Assembly: GCA_016271365.2 (NCBI GenBank)
Contig: CM057459.1
Span: 492,789,501 to 492,853,500 of the forward strand
Origin: Neoceratodus forsteri
Lineage: Eukaryota > Chordata > Ceratodontiformes > Ceratodontidae
DNA: 64,000 nt
Reading direction: 5' to 3'
The position numbers were made by a program, and so were the translations under genes. A model generated the notes under the pieces. The model did not search any database. It had not been told where the DNA came from and saw only the letters and a list, made by a program, of their open reading frames with translations. Position 1 is the stretch's first letter; each line of letters begins with the position of its first letter. Shown here in pieces: positions 23,391-35,577 of this stretch.

Positions 23391-24840
23391 TGAATGTAAC
23401 AGTTGGTGTCACAGCACGTTACATTCACCCACATGGCCCCCAAATCTGTAATTGTGCTATTAGCACTTTAAAATATTTTCTGGCTTCTCTCCTAGTTTGC
23501 CTCCTTGTGATAATTGACTATGTTACTGCCTGATCTATCTTTCCCACAGAAGGGACAGCAATCTTTGACCCTCACTCTGCTTGGGGTCACATCAGGCCCA
23601 ATGTTTACCTGTCAGTCTGTGACAGTTGCAAAATCATAACCTGCCCATCAGAACCAAGGAGCAACCATAGAGGGAGGAGCTGAGTTGTGGTTTAAAACCC
23701 ATTGTTTGCATGTGGCTCCTCCATTTGTAGGGCTACATTCCATTAAGATAAGCACTGCATGCAACAACAAGGGTTGTAGTTACATTCACCACAGGTAGAC
23801 TTTGGTTACCATCATTCACTGATTGTCGGGCAAATTTTCAGAGACCATATTTCAGTGACAACTGCATGTCTAAGGAAAGTGCTGGGCATAAATTGTAATA
23901 GGGATTATTCAGTGTATATGGGGTGGAGAGTTAAAATGGATTTTCTTTGTGGTGTCACTCGTTACATTCACCACGATATGTGGTGTCAACCATCATACCT
24001 GCCAGTACTGTTATTATTGTCAGATTCCTCCAGGTTTTGTAACACTATGTCAGTTATTAGTAGTGGCATGATAGCCATGAGGCATGTTCAGTACATTTTT
24101 TAAAACTTGAAACAAATGTGTGGTGTCACTTGTTGCATTCACCACGTTATATGGTGTTAAGCATCACACTTGTCAGTAATGTAATTGTTGATTTTTTTCA
24201 TGCTTTATAGCAGTATGTCAGTCAGTAATAGTAGTATGTTAGTTGTTAGGCAAGTTTTGTACAGATTTAGTAAGTCAAACAAGTGTGGTGTCACTTGTTA
24301 CATTCACCACGGTATGTGGTATCAAACATCACACCTGTCACTACTGTTATTATTGTCAGATTTCTCCAGGTTTTGTAGCACTGTGTCAGTTATTATAAGT
24401 AGCATGTTAGCCATTAGGCATGTTCACTAAACTTTTTAAAACTGAAATGAATGTGTAGTGTCACTCGTTACATTCACCACGGTATGTGTGTTAAACATCA
24501 CACTTGCCAGTAATGTAACTGTCAAATTTTTTCATGTTCTATAGTAGTATGTCAGTCAGTAGCAGTAGTATGTTAGTTGTTAGGCATGTTTAGTATAGTT
24601 TTAGTAAGTGGAACATAATTTGCACTGTGTGGTGTCACTTGTTACATTCACCACGGTACATGGTACAAAACATCACATTTGCAATTAATGTAATATAATT
24701 ATTATAAATATTTGTTTCTCATGTTTTAATACAACTCATTACATGTTTATTAAAGTTTTTACTACTAAAACAAATGTTTTGTGTCAGGTGCTACATTCAC
24801 CACGGTGTGTGGTGTCACTTGTTACACTCACCACAATACA
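23391..24840. repeat. Satellite-like array of about 168-bp units with alternating spacers
   Basis: The motif GTTACATTCACCAC or a close variant occurs at 23429, 23778, 23961, 24132, 24297, 24467, 24641, 24790 and 24821. From 23945 to about 24660 spacing is regular (171, 165, 170, 174 bp) and two spacer types alternate. Type A has CTCCAGGTTTTGTA (about 24029 and 24364), type B has TTTTTCATG followed by CAGTATGTCAGTCAGTA (about 24195 and 24530), giving a dimer of about 336 bp. Each motif is preceded by GTGGTGTCAC, so GTGGTG and CACCAC can pair across it. Flanking motifs at 23429 and 23778 are irregular. Confidence 0.85.
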
Positions 24841-24997
24841 GTTCTTTTATCTCAGGAACCTGTGGGGCTTTTATCTCCCAATATGTTTATTTTTTCATAC
24901 TTGGATCATAATATCTTGAAATGCATCACAAATGTGATCTAGAAATAATATGAAAATGTGACCCTCATGTCACACTTTGGTAACCCCTTTTCATTTG
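24841..24997. other. Short unassigned gap
   Basis: Sequence between the array and the SINE, with no feature visible. Confidence 0.5.
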
Positions 24998-25434
24998 GCA
25001 GTGTCAGTTGCTCAGTAGGTAGCATACTCGCCTCTGAAGCCGGGAGATCAGAGGGCTGTGGGTTCAGTTCCCACATCTGGCACTTGGGTTAATATCCCAG
25101 TACTGACACTGTAATGCAGCATGAGAGGGGTGCTGCATTTCTGAGGTGCCGTCTTTCGGATGAGATGTTAAACCGAGGTCCCATCTGCCTGGATTGTGAT
25201 AGTTCAGGTGGATGTTAAAGATCCCATGGCACTTATCGAAAAGAGTAGGGGAATTTCCCCGGTGTCCTGGCCAAATTTCCCTCATTCACTAAAAATACCA
25301 CCAACAGTTTAATCTGATTCAAGGTCAGTTGGAATTCGTCTGTATCCCTGTCCCCCCGGGTCGTGCCTGAAAATAGGCAGGATTTGTCTAGTGCACTTAC
25401 CTGGTCAACAAAAGCTAAATAAAATAAAATAAAA
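24998..25434 (+). mobile_element. Long tRNA-derived SINE, copy 2
   Basis: Collinear with the 17478-17915 element over its full length. It has the same head GCAGTGTCAGT, A and B boxes, TTTCGGATGAGA body and CCTGGTCAACAAAAG end with an AAATAAAATAAAAT tail. Differences are mostly single bases, plus a slightly shorter A-run near 25290. An ORF that crosses it on the opposite strand is fortuitous. Confidence 0.88.
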
Positions 25435-26437
25435 TGAATTGACCCAGATGCAAATGCATGCAGGTCTATAACACTGTCCATTGCATTCATGAAGACATGG
25501 GCCATGCTGCCAGTGTCCTGGGAAGTTTCCACTTTACAGAAGTACTGCCCTTGATGGATTTTGATAGAAACTTCCCTCAGCATTGAAATGAACGATACCT
25601 GCTGAAGCTGAGCTTGACGATTTTTTGTGCTATTCCAGCAGTATATTGCCATCACCAACTGGATGATAAGTATCCTTTCTAGCTGAATTGCCTGGCACAA
25701 GATTTGATAAGGGGACACAGGCCCCCTGAGTCTAAATAATTTCACTCATGTCTTCACAAGTCTCTTGCCCTGCTATCTCATCCTCCTACTCCAGCAAGCA
25801 AGCTGCCTCCCTTTCATTACCTCTTGGGCATCATGATGCCTTTACATGTCATGGCCATCACTACTGTGATGGTAAATATCCTTCCTAAATTTCTTTTTTC
25901 TTTTCCTTTTTGTTTCACACATACAATGACAGGGTGCAGACAACAGATTTACTCTTTGTCTACATTGGCCAACTGATGCTAAATAATTTTACTCGTCTTC
26001 ATAAGTCACAAGTACAACATGATAGGTAGTAGACAATGGATATGCCATGTGACAGTGCAGGTCAGTTGTGTCCAAATAATTTCACTCATATCTTCTTTTT
26101 TTTTTTTTGTTTCCCACAAGGGTTTTTTATCTTCCTTAGCTCAGGTGGGTGGCTGTTTAGCCATGTCCCTGCTTACCATGATGAGCTGCAGCCTCTTCCC
26201 TGTCGTGGGGAGCTTAACTTCCCTGTGGATTTCCACCCACAGTGGGGCCGGAGGAGAAAGGGCCATTCACCCCCACCTCAGAACACAATTTAGAAGTGTC
26301 CCTGTGACCAAGCAGTGATGCCGGCCAAGGGAAAGTTGGCAGGGATTCATTAAGCCAACATGAATGCCATTTTAAATTTTTTCCCCATCCCCCTTGGCTG
26401 TGGCATACCAGCGCATGGGCATGGAGGTACACATACA
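25435..26437. repeat. Unassigned DNA with a dispersed repeat containing AAATAATTTCACTC
   Basis: A unit with the landmarks TCTAAATAATTTCACTCATG and CATGGCCATCACTACTGTGA starts near 25731. Related pieces recur near 25979 and 26071. The same unit occurs on the far side of the insertion nest at 41235-41620. It is noncoding. The stretch 26100-26437 shows no recognisable feature and ends in the CTAG that flanks the LTR-like element. Confidence 0.6.
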
Positions 26438-26441
26438 CTAG

Positions 26442-27913
26442 TGTAACCCCTAGATGGCGCTATCCCCAGGGCTACTACCTCTGCCTGCTTGGCTAGTAGC
26501 AGGTTAAGGGGCCTCTGTAATGAAATGGGTGCTTCCACACGGAGGTCAGGGTTGTTAGTCCAAATAGCAGCAGTACAATACTTTTTGCACCAACTGGAAC
26601 CACAGTCAGGTTAAATGCAAACAAAGTTAAATCTTATTTATTCAGGCGACTTGAACAAGGGAGGGGCGTAATCAGGTTGATTTGCTTAAACGTTTTATTA
26701 ATCAGACAGTTATTCATACAGTTCAGAGTCCTTACACAGTCACACACTCTGGGTACCAGGTAGGAAAATGATGGGCTGGCCAGGAACGTTGCAGCTGGTT
26801 GGGACCCTGTGATGGAAGAAAGCAACATGCACAACACACACTATTTGTAATCCAGAACTGGAGGGCTCAGTTTGTGAAAGAAAAGCCAACAAGACAATCA
26901 GATGACAACACTTTCAGATTTAGCTGTTCTTGCAGGGAGCTACCCTGATGTTTACTCATGATACCCAATACTGGACAAAAGGCAGGACGAAATTGAGACT
27001 GCAGGCTGTTGAGCTGGAGTGTCTGGAGAAGCAGGGCCCACACAAATCACCGAGGTGTCATTCCTGTTCAAGGTGTTGAGCAGGGGGCTGATCCCCAGGC
27101 TGGTCTCTCGTCAATGACTTTCTCTGCATAGCAGGTATTCTGGCTGGGCCAGTGTAGTAGGGCCCAGGCAAATGGAAATGGATATGGACTCAGTCCGTGG
27201 AGCTGGATACAGCCTCCAGCAAGCAAAACACAGTTCAGACACACAGTGGGGAACCAAATCACCACCCACTATAAGCACACAGCACATTCACATGTAAAGA
27301 AATTCCACTGTACCAGGCAAATGGCTCTCCAGTTACAATTACAGAGTCTCTGCACAATCCAGGAGTTCAGAGGTAGCTGGAAGTCCTGACAGGCCGATTG
27401 CATTCAGCAAATCTTTGGTCTTCTTCAGGTTAAAGCCTGGTCACAATTCAGTGGCTTAATTTGCTCTCCAAATTTGGATTCAGTCCAAAAAAAAGCACAA
27501 GTTCCCTCTCAGGAACAGCAGGCAGGCATGCAAGCCAAATTCAGGCATTTCCACAGTTCTCCCACGCGATTCCACTATGGATTGCTGCTCAAACTATCTC
27601 GAGCTGTTACTTCTTCATTTCCCAATGCAGATCTAACTGAAACTGCAAGCAGTGTGGGACTTTCTCCAAGATCCAAAAGGTTCGGTTGGCTGATCTGTCT
27701 GTCAGTCACAACAAGGGTTCCCCCTCCAGGTTATTTTAGGTGCCAAAAGCCCAAAACTACAATTCCTACAAGTTTTGGCCCCACCAAGTCCCTGTAGGCA
27801 GGCTCCATTTTAGAGTCCCAAATGTACTGATTGGCCCATTCTGCAGTCCAGGACCAAGATGATGGAAACAAACAGAACTATCAATGCTGCAAAGAAGGCA
27901 GGTTAGAACAAAC
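26442..27913 (-). mobile_element. LTR-like element copy 3, 3' part (outer layer of nest)
   Basis: Reverse-oriented, divergent copy of the elements at 33719-35343 and 47704-49417. Its right terminus reads GGCGCTATCC and CTAGATGG before TGTAACCCC (plus-strand view, 26442). Matching landmarks include AGGTCAGGGTTG (about 26543), GTGCCAAAAGCCC with AACTACAATTCC (about 27742) and CTGCAAAGAAGGCAGGTTAG (about 27885-27905). The sequence stops where a LINE inserted, and the rest of the element is at 40736-40981. The outer flanks are CTAG at 26438-26441 and 40982-40985, a 4-bp target duplication. Confidence 0.82.
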
Positions 27914-27921
27914 ACCCACAG

Positions 27922-28810
27922 CACCAAAGCAACTCACCCAAAGGTCGAGAGGGACTACCGGAGTAGCCCTCCCCGGCCCCCGAAAAGCAAACAGCACCAA
28001 TGCAACTCACCCAGAGGTCAAGAGGGACTACCAGAGTAGTCCTCCCCAACCCCCTGAAAAGTAAACAGGTACAAGGGACGCTTGGCTTGCAGCAACACGA
28101 GGAGGATCTCTCTGTGTGTTCTTTCTGGCGCCATTTTATTTTTTAAAACTGAATAAGAACTGAGCTAGGTTTCTGCTTTGCCATTTAGTTGCCACACATG
28201 TTTAGATAGTCTTATTTTACCTTGTATCTTGTGTTATGAACTGCTCTTCCTAGTGTTTCCTGTGGTGCTTTAACAGGCTCTAGGGGTTACCGTAATTTTA
28301 AAGCCCCTTTGAATCTGTATGTATTTTGTCTGGTGCCTTATTTCAAACTTTAGAGAGCTGAACTAGGTTTCTCCCTGTTGAATAATGTATAGTTGTGCCC
28401 TATGTAGTGTTTTAAATGTGAACTAATTCAGACGGGTGCAGTAATACAGTTGGCCAGCTAACAAAAACAAACAAACGCTGACTCGCATTTGCCACCGCGG
28501 AGTGTTTTCTCTGACTGGGGTTAAGCTACTCAGCTGCTCAAAGCTTTCTTAGCTGAAACCCTGACTTGTCTCTGGCGTCTGTTTCTCGGACCCACAAACA
28601 ACACCAGGGCACCTGCGACCCTCCCCCCAAGGTTACAGCTGGTCACAAACCTATAAATTGAATCACCCCCTCCTTGTCTCTCCACAGCACCAATGCAAGA
28701 TGCCCAGAGGTCGAGATGGACTACTGGAGTAGCCCTCCTCCACCCCCTGAAAAACAAACAGGTACAAGGAATGCTTGGCTGGCAGAAACACGAGGAGGAT
28801 CTATCTGTGT
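27922..28810 (+). promoter_or_regulatory. Duplicated 5' monomers of family-C LINE with splice-like borders
   Basis: Three related 73-74 bp units (27922-27994, 27995-28068, 28688-28761) each start CACCAA and end AAACAG. Units 2 and 3 are followed by GTACAAGG, and that shared follow-on sequence continues for about 48 bp (to TCTGTG). The DNA between units 2 and 3 (28069-28687) starts GTACAAG and ends in a pyrimidine tract plus ACAG, the outline of a GT-AG intron. Between units 1 and 2 that stretch is absent, with AAACAG joined directly to CACCAATG. LINE 5' monomers often act as promoters; this function is inferred. Confidence 0.6.
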
Positions 28811-29469
28811 TATCCCCGCCGCCCCCACTACCACCCTTGCTGGACTCGCCATTATATAGTGAAGCTGGAACACGACCCTACAGAATTATAACCTATCAGC
28901 CAGCTCTCTCATCTGCAGCTTATACTTGCCCATCACTAGAGTCCCTAATCATTTCTCTTTTCTTGTCTTCTAGCACTAAGGCAAAGGCAATCTCTTTAGC
29001 TCCACCATGCTCCTACCAACTTTCCTTATTATCACTCTACTGTTCCCCCTGCTGCCTCTCCCTCCCTCCCTCTACTTTCCCTGGGAAGCAGAACCAAATT
29101 TTCGCAGTCAACACGCAGCCAGCCTGGCAGTCACCACCTAGCACCCTTCACACCAGGTTTCACCAGAACAGCCCATATCTACAAAGGCAGGCAGGCACCC
29201 CTATGCAACCACCCCCCCACCACACTGAAAACATAACCCTACACTTCCTCACCTATACCCTCTCTCACAGTTGCCACCTCCTAGGGCACATGATTCTCTG
29301 TATTCCTTCCTCCCCCTGTCAACCACCCACTGAGTCCCTACCATCGCACCCTTTCCCCCTTCTCCACTTTCTCTTCCTCTTGTCAGCTCCACACACCATG
29401 AAACTTCTGATACCCACTTTCTCTCCCACTATTGGGACCATGCCGCAAAAAAGCTTATTGGCTAAATAA
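28693..29469 (+). pseudogene. Possible ORF1 of family-C LINE
   Basis: A 258-residue open frame starts inside the third 5' monomer and is rich in Pro, Ser and Leu with no zinc knuckle, RRM or coiled coil that I recognise. It overlaps the start of the endonuclease frame at 29432. The open frame may owe its length to the low-G, C-rich composition of this strand. It could be a degenerate ORF1 or simply untranslated leader. Confidence 0.35.
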
Positions 29470-29872
29470 ACTAGCCAGGAACATCCTGCTTAGGTCCCTC
29501 CTCCTCCTCCTGCTACTCCTAAAAGGCAGTATCCACTCCAATCCTGGCCCTCAGACTGCTCCCCAGTCCTGCCCCTCATCAGACAGTGGGCTGCACATTG
29601 CCTCTATTAATATCTACAGCCTGCAAAAAAATTGGACTCTTTTCAGGGGTGGGTTCTCCAACACCACCTAGACATCATAACCTTGGGTGAAACCTGGCTC
29701 TCCCCCTCTATCCCAGACTCGGCCGTTACTCTCCCTGGCTATAACCTCTTTCATTCCAATAGGGTGGGTAAGCGTGGGGGTGGATGCACCCTCTACCTTA
29801 AGGACTCTCTTTCTAGCCAATTTCTCCCACCGCCTCAATTGATATCGGGGGCCCAGGCACTCACCCTAAATT
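29470..29872 (+). pseudogene. Family-C endonuclease, N-terminal part
   Basis: Frames at 29432-29671 and 29632-29880 carry LLLLLLLKGSIHSNPGP, the hydrophobic lead and NPGP motif found at the start of ORF2 in CR1/L2/Rex-group LINEs. They continue with LHIASINIYSLQKN and HHLDIITLGETWLSPSIP, where the catalytic Glu of the ETW motif is present, and KRGGGCTLYL. A frameshift near 29640 separates the two frames. The frame is then cut by the L1 insertion and resumes at 37781. Confidence 0.82.
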
Positions 29873-30189
29873 TTTTTTGAAATTTACAGTTTTATTGAGT
29901 TTATAAAAAAACAAAGTATCAACAGATATCTTCCTTTATGCTATAACTGGGACACACAAACAATCCACAGTATCCACAGAAAATTTTATCCAGACTATGT
30001 AGAAGGATAAAGAACCCCCCCAATGCCTCCCCAAGCCTTCCCCCTCCATTAAACAATCCCTCCCCGGAGTGTGCCCACCTAAACCAGTATTACAAGGACA
30101 TGATATAACTTCAAGCTGCTTAATTACAATAGTGTAGGTAACAGAGCCGGGTGCTACAGAGACATACCTAATGTGGTTATTGATGTAAA

Positions 30190-33100
30190 TATAAAGCATA
30201 TAGTTTACCCAATTTTTTGTAAAAAGAGTCCATGCGGTTGCGGGAACTCACACTCAGTCTCTCAGTATTGAAACAAACTGATAAGTCCTTCAGCCACTCA
30301 GCATATGTTATGGTCAGTTGATCCATCCAGTGCTTAAGTACCAGCCTCTTGACCACCATTGAAATTAGTGCCATATGGAATCTACGCCTTGGCTATCAAC
30401 ACTGAATACATACCTAAGATGCAATTTATGGTGAACAAACCATCCAATCCCAATAATGGGTCTAATTTGGACTGAATGGTATGCCACAGAGGGTGACTTT
30501 CTCGAGTACCAGAAGATATGTATCAGGTTCCTTCAAATTGGGAGCATCTGGAACACTGGGAGAGAGAAAGCCTCCCCAGCTTAGCTAATTTAACCGGTGT
30601 ATAATACATATTGTTTAATATATGATATTGAGTGAGCCTAAACCTATCTTGGGTGTGATATCTATGTAGGTCTTTCCAGATTTGAGACCAGTTGGGGGTA
30701 ATAGCTGGCAGAAGAGAAGTCCATACTATAGAACCCACAAGGGTATCCGGAAATTTGAGACCCAGTAAATAAGAATATATAATTGAAATCCCATGTGATT
30801 TACTTACATATCCCTGCAATTGAGAGAGAAAAGGCCTAACCTGAGAATCCCGGAATTCAGTTCCAAAATTGCTATTAATGAGGTGCCTCAGCTGAAAGAC
30901 TTTGAAAATACTTCTATTGGGTACATTAAGTCTGGCCATGATTTCGGGAGAAGAAAGAAGGGAGTCATGAGAATAAAAATTCTGTATCAGGACCCCTTGT
31001 AATTGAGGAAGCCATTCTAATGAGATCGTTGAACCATCTAAGCGGATATTAGGGTTTGATATAAGGGGTTGCGCCATATCCCTCTTTGGGGATATTCTGA
31101 GATAGTGCCAGCATTGAGCGAGAACCTTGAGGGAGGTACCAATAACCAAGTTTTGTATTGAAATTGGCAAAACCGAGTTAGAGAGGTAGAAGATAGTCGA
31201 TGAGTAGAGATTATCCTTTTCTAATATTCGTCTCTCAAGTTGAAACCAAATTGGAGGAGGGTCATTATCCCTGGATGGGAGCCATCTCCCCAATTTAAAC
31301 AAATGACTAGCCCAGTAATAGAAAACTAAATTTGGGAGACAAAGTCTTCCCATATCCTTAGGGAGGCAAAGCTTAAGAAAGGAACGTCTAGGGAATCTTC
31401 CTTGCCAAATAAATTTGGAGAGAGTGGAGTGCAAATGCTGTAGATAAGATAAAGGAAGCCAGAGATTCAGTGAGTTTAAAGGATAGAAAATGCGAGGCAA
31501 AACATTCATCTTAATGATGCTAATTCGACCCCATAGGGAAAGAGGAAGTTTAGTCCATCTTTGAAGATCTTGTTGAATATTTGTCATTAGATCATCCAGA
31601 TTAAGTTTCCTGAGTAGCACTGGGTGTTTGGTGAGATGTATTCCTAAATATTTAATTGAGCATGGAGACCATCTCATCCCGAATCTGGTGAAGTTAGATT
31701 TATGTGTGAGAGCATTTAAGGGAAATATTTCTGTTTTTGCTAGATTCAACTTGTAGTTGGACAGAAGGCCGTACTGTGTAACGATCTGTAAAGCATGGGT
31801 TAAGGATGCTTTGGGATAAGCTAGTTGAAGCAGGATATCATCTGCGTACACTGAAAGAGTCAGTGATTGTTGTAGTACAGAACAGCCCTGAACATGTGGA
31901 GATCGCTTTATATTGTGAAGAAGAGGTTCTAAGTACAGATTAAATAAGAAGGGGGAGAGGGGGCATCCTTGTCTAGTGCCAGTAAAGAGATAGAACTGAG
32001 AAGAGAAAACCCCGTTACAATAAATTCTTGCCGAAGGAGACTTGTATACTGTCTGAATCCATCGAATAAAGGAGGCCAGAAAACCCATTTTTGCAAGCGT
32101 AGCCCAGAGGAAGTCCCAGTTGACTCTATCAAAAGCCTTTTCAGCATCTAGTGAAACTAGAGCCATGGGAATCTATGAGGTTTGGGCAGTATGGAAAATG
32201 TGAGAGAGGATTCTAAGTTGATCAGCCGGAGATCGGCCTTGCACAAACCCCACCTGCTCTGGGCTCAGCAAGTGAATCCAAATCTTTTTAATCCTATCGG
32301 CTAAGATCTTTGCTAATATTTTAATATTGCAATTTAAAAGAGAAATGGGGCGATAACTGGCAGGGTCTTTTGGTGGTTTGTCTGGCTTGAGAATTAGTAC
32401 AATCGTAGCTTCTAATAATGTGGGGTCTAAAGTATCTGCGGTGAACATATATTCGTAGAGTCTTAGAAGAAGAGGGGCTAGTTCTTTACAGAAGATTTTA
32501 TAAAAGCTGGAGGGGAAGCCATCTGGCCCAGGTGACTTATCTGGTGCTAAATTTGCGATCGCCTTTTCCACTTCTGACAATGTGATGGGAGAAGTGAGAG
32601 CTGACTTATGGTAAGCTTGTAAGCAGGGAAGACTGAGGCCTTCTAAGTAGTTTAAAATGTTCGATAGGGGTGCCGGAGAAGGGCACTTGCTATAGAGAGT
32701 GCTATAGAACATTTCAAAGACCTGAGTAATATCCATTGGTGCAGTTTTAATAGCTCCATCCGGCGCTTGTAACATCGGAATCAGCCTCAAACTCTCCATT
32801 TTTTGTAAACGAAGAGCCAGCATTCAGCCAGCCTTTTCTCCTTGGTTGATATATTTAGATTGGGTTTTCAAAATAGCATACTCTGCTTTTTCTTTTAGTA
32901 AGTCTGCATATTCGTTCTTCAGTTTTAGCAGCGATTCTAGAGAGTAGGGGGATGAGGCTGAAGATAGAGAGCACTCTACTTCCTTAATTTTGATTAGCAA
33001 GGAAATTGCTTTTGCCTCTCTTCACTTCTTCCTCACTGAGGCTAGCTTAATTAACTCCCCCCGAAGGTAGCACTTAAGGGAGCACCATATTGAGTCTTCC

Positions 33101-35577
33101 CTCGGCGTGGAACCTTTATTAATCCCTATAAAGTTGGAGATCAAGCTTTTAATATGGGAAATTATTTGTTCATCTTTAAGGAGTTGAGTGTTTAGTCTCC
33201 AAACAGTATCTCTCTGGAAGTTAGGGTCAGGAGACATCTTCAACCAAGCTACTGAGTGGTCTGACAAAACTATCAGCTCAATACCTGTCTCGGACAAACT
33301 GGGAAGGAGGGAGGTACTCATTAGTATTTAATGTATTCTGGACCAAGATCTATGAACCTGAGAATAAAAAGAAAACGATCAGTGCAAAGGGTTGAGGAGA
33401 CGCCAGGGATCACACAATCCCAAAAGTTGCGTGAAGTCTGCCAAGGCCTTTTGGGCTGGGGACATAGGTTTTAATGGTAAATACATTCTATCTAGAACCT
33501 GGGATGGTGGGATGTTCCAGTCACCACCTAGTATTAACTGCGAAGGCAAAATACCCCCTATCCTATCTGCTAAGCCCATAAGAAATTCTGCGTCTCCTCC
33601 CACTGGACCATAAATGGAGCCCAGCACTATTCTACTGTTATTAAAAGAGCCTTTAACTAGTGTGAACCTGCCCTCTGAGTCTACTAGATTCTCTTCTGCC
33701 AGGAATGAGACATGCTTCTGTAACCCCCCTGCAAATGGGGGTTCCCAAAAGACTTCCAGGAGCTTGCTTGAATGCTCCAAGCCTGAATGGTGTTTTGCAT
33801 TTAAGCCATTTATCAGTGAGTGTTTTTAGAACCTCTGGTACTGTCTCTTTAAGAGCTGTCTGCTTGCAGACATAATTAGTTTGTATGGGGGACTGTGTGT
33901 TTCTTTGATTGAGTACCACTCAAGCTGCTGCCAATTCACTTCATTTTTGCAGTCACTAGGAGTGCAAAGGGAACCTATCTGAAAGATGTAACTGTTTGCC
34001 AGAAATAATTTAGAGTAATAATGAAATTACAGTTTGTCTAACCTGCTTTCTTTGCAGTCAGAACTGTGTCTGCTAGTTCCCCATTCTAGTTTTGAACTGC
34101 TGAACTGGACCAATCAGTGTGGGGTAAGCTAGCTCTAAAATGGTGCTTGGACGAATCAGAACTTGGACTCATAATCTGAGCCAGCCACAAGAGGATTGTA
34201 TGGGCAGTGACTCTGGGAGATGTAGTTTAGACTTCAGTGCCTTTTGGACCAACAGCAGCAGTCTATTGTGGTGACAGCCAATCCCGTCAAGAACTGGGAG
34301 GAACTCAAAGGAAGTGCCCGGTTTGTCGGGTTGGAGTTTCAGTTGAGCTTTGGCAGTGAAGAAGGAAGGAGCCCTGTGCTTTTTCAGTGTGCAGTTTTAG
34401 TCAAAAACGTGTAAGGCCCAGAGTTCTGGTCTGCAGCTTGTGTAACAGCTTGTTAGGACTGAATCCGTCCTGTGAAAAGAATCAAAGGACCTCTGAAGAG
34501 TAGAAACCAGGCGCACCCTGTAGAAGACTGGAAGAATTGCTGAAAATTGCACTCGGTCTGTCAGGAACTGAATCTGCTGTGTGTTCTCCCGGGTATTGTG
34601 CAGTAATTGCGATGGGATACAGATGCAGCCTGCCTGGTATAGTGCTTTCTTTTATATGGATGTGTGAAGAGGTTTGTGTACCTCAAGTGAGCCCTGCTGA
34701 CATTGAAGGACCCTATCTTATTTGGAGGTCGTGAGTACTAATTCAGGGTTGCTCCTGTTGAATTGCCACATTAAATCCAAATGGAATTACTGTACTGCTG
34801 ACTGTTTAATTCTCCTTTTCTCTGTGTGAAAGGGCCCTACCAGCTGCCACGGTTTGGACTAGCCACTAGGGCTTGGGTACCCAGGGACAGTAACTGATAA
34901 GGATAGGCCTGTGCACAGAGCCATAGGTGAATTATTAGAGTGATAAGCTAATTAACCTGATTTCCCCTGTCCTTGTTATATCCCCCTAAATAAATCAGAG
35001 CTGCTTGTTTCAGCAAAGTTATACTGCCTGAGGTATTTGTCTATGTTAAAGTACTGTACTGTGATTGTTGCACTGTATCTCATTTCACAGGAGGTCCCAG
35101 TGCCGGAACCAGACCTGGGGGTAAGTGTATACTGTGAAGGTAATTCTGATATATTGTGTGGGCCACTAGTGGGAAGAAAGGGGGGTTGCAGTGTCCCAGA
35201 GGGCTGTGACCAAGTTAGTTTAACTATTGCAAACCCTGACCTCTGGGTGGAGGCACCCGCCATTGGATCCAGGCCCCTCAACCTGTTAGTGGCAAATCAG
35301 GCAGGGGTAGTAGCCCCTGGGATAGCGCCATCTAGGGGTTACACTTCTTTATTAGAATAGCAACTCCTCTGCTTGCTGCCGTTCCACTTGCGGCAAAAAC
35401 TTGAGAGAAACCGTACCCACATAGCCAGATTGATTCGTTATCTAATAAGTGAGTTTCTTGAAGCAGAAGGATATCAACCTTAAGTAATTCACAATTTTTG
35501 AAAACCTGATATCTCTTCGTCTTGTCTCTGAGGCCTTATTCATTCCATGTGGCAATTTTAAGTGGCACCATAAACAT
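30190..35577 (-). pseudogene. Family-B L1 ORF2p, interrupted by an LTR-like element and single stops
   Basis: The endonuclease begins at about 35577 with LKIATWNE then a stop, and continues KVDILLLQETHLL and RGVAILIKK to 35344. After the LTR-like insertion it resumes at 33718 with HVSFLAEENLVDSEGRF and LILGGDWNIPPSQVLDRM. From 33321 come DHSVAWLKMS and the linker, one stop at about 32825, then DKSPGPDGFPSSFYK and ASYRPISLLNCNIKILAK. After a stop at 32173-32175 the same frame gives SLDAEKAFDRVNWDFL, GTRQGCPLSPFLFNLYL and VYADDILLQ. A zinc-knuckle-like CSRCSQFEGT ends at a stop near 30523, with a weak remainder to about 30190. The palm Asp pair is intact. Confidence 0.88.
33719..35343 (+). mobile_element. 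LTR-like element copy 1 (innermost layer of nest)
   Basis: 1,625 bp starting TGTAACCCCCCTGCAAATGG and ending TCTAGGGGTTACA, flanked by CTTC at 33715-33718 and 35344-35347. TG...CA ends, a 4-bp duplication and an AATAAA signal at about 34989 fit a solitary LTR. The 9-bp inverted ends (TGTAACCCC/GGGGTTACA) and a hairpin at the very 5' end (AACCCCC ... GGGGGTT) are shared with the other copies. A branch-site, pyrimidine-tract and AG string (34038-34057, CTAACCTGCTTTCTTTGCAG) is also shared. It has no coding capacity, and no internal retroviral genes were seen near any copy. A non-autonomous DNA element is an alternative. Confidence 0.8.

Noticed and set aside
23945..24840. Regular repeats and spacers that could recall a CRISPR array
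   Set aside because: Units are about 168 bp with related rather than unique spacers, in an evidently eukaryotic setting.
25233..25745. A 170-residue minus-strand open frame
   Set aside because: Its end overlaps the long SINE and the remainder shows no known motif; chance or untranslated repeat sequence is more likely.
33653..33919. Open frame running across the LTR-L1 junction
   Set aside because: It is a chimera of LTR-like and L1 endonuclease sequence produced by the insertion.
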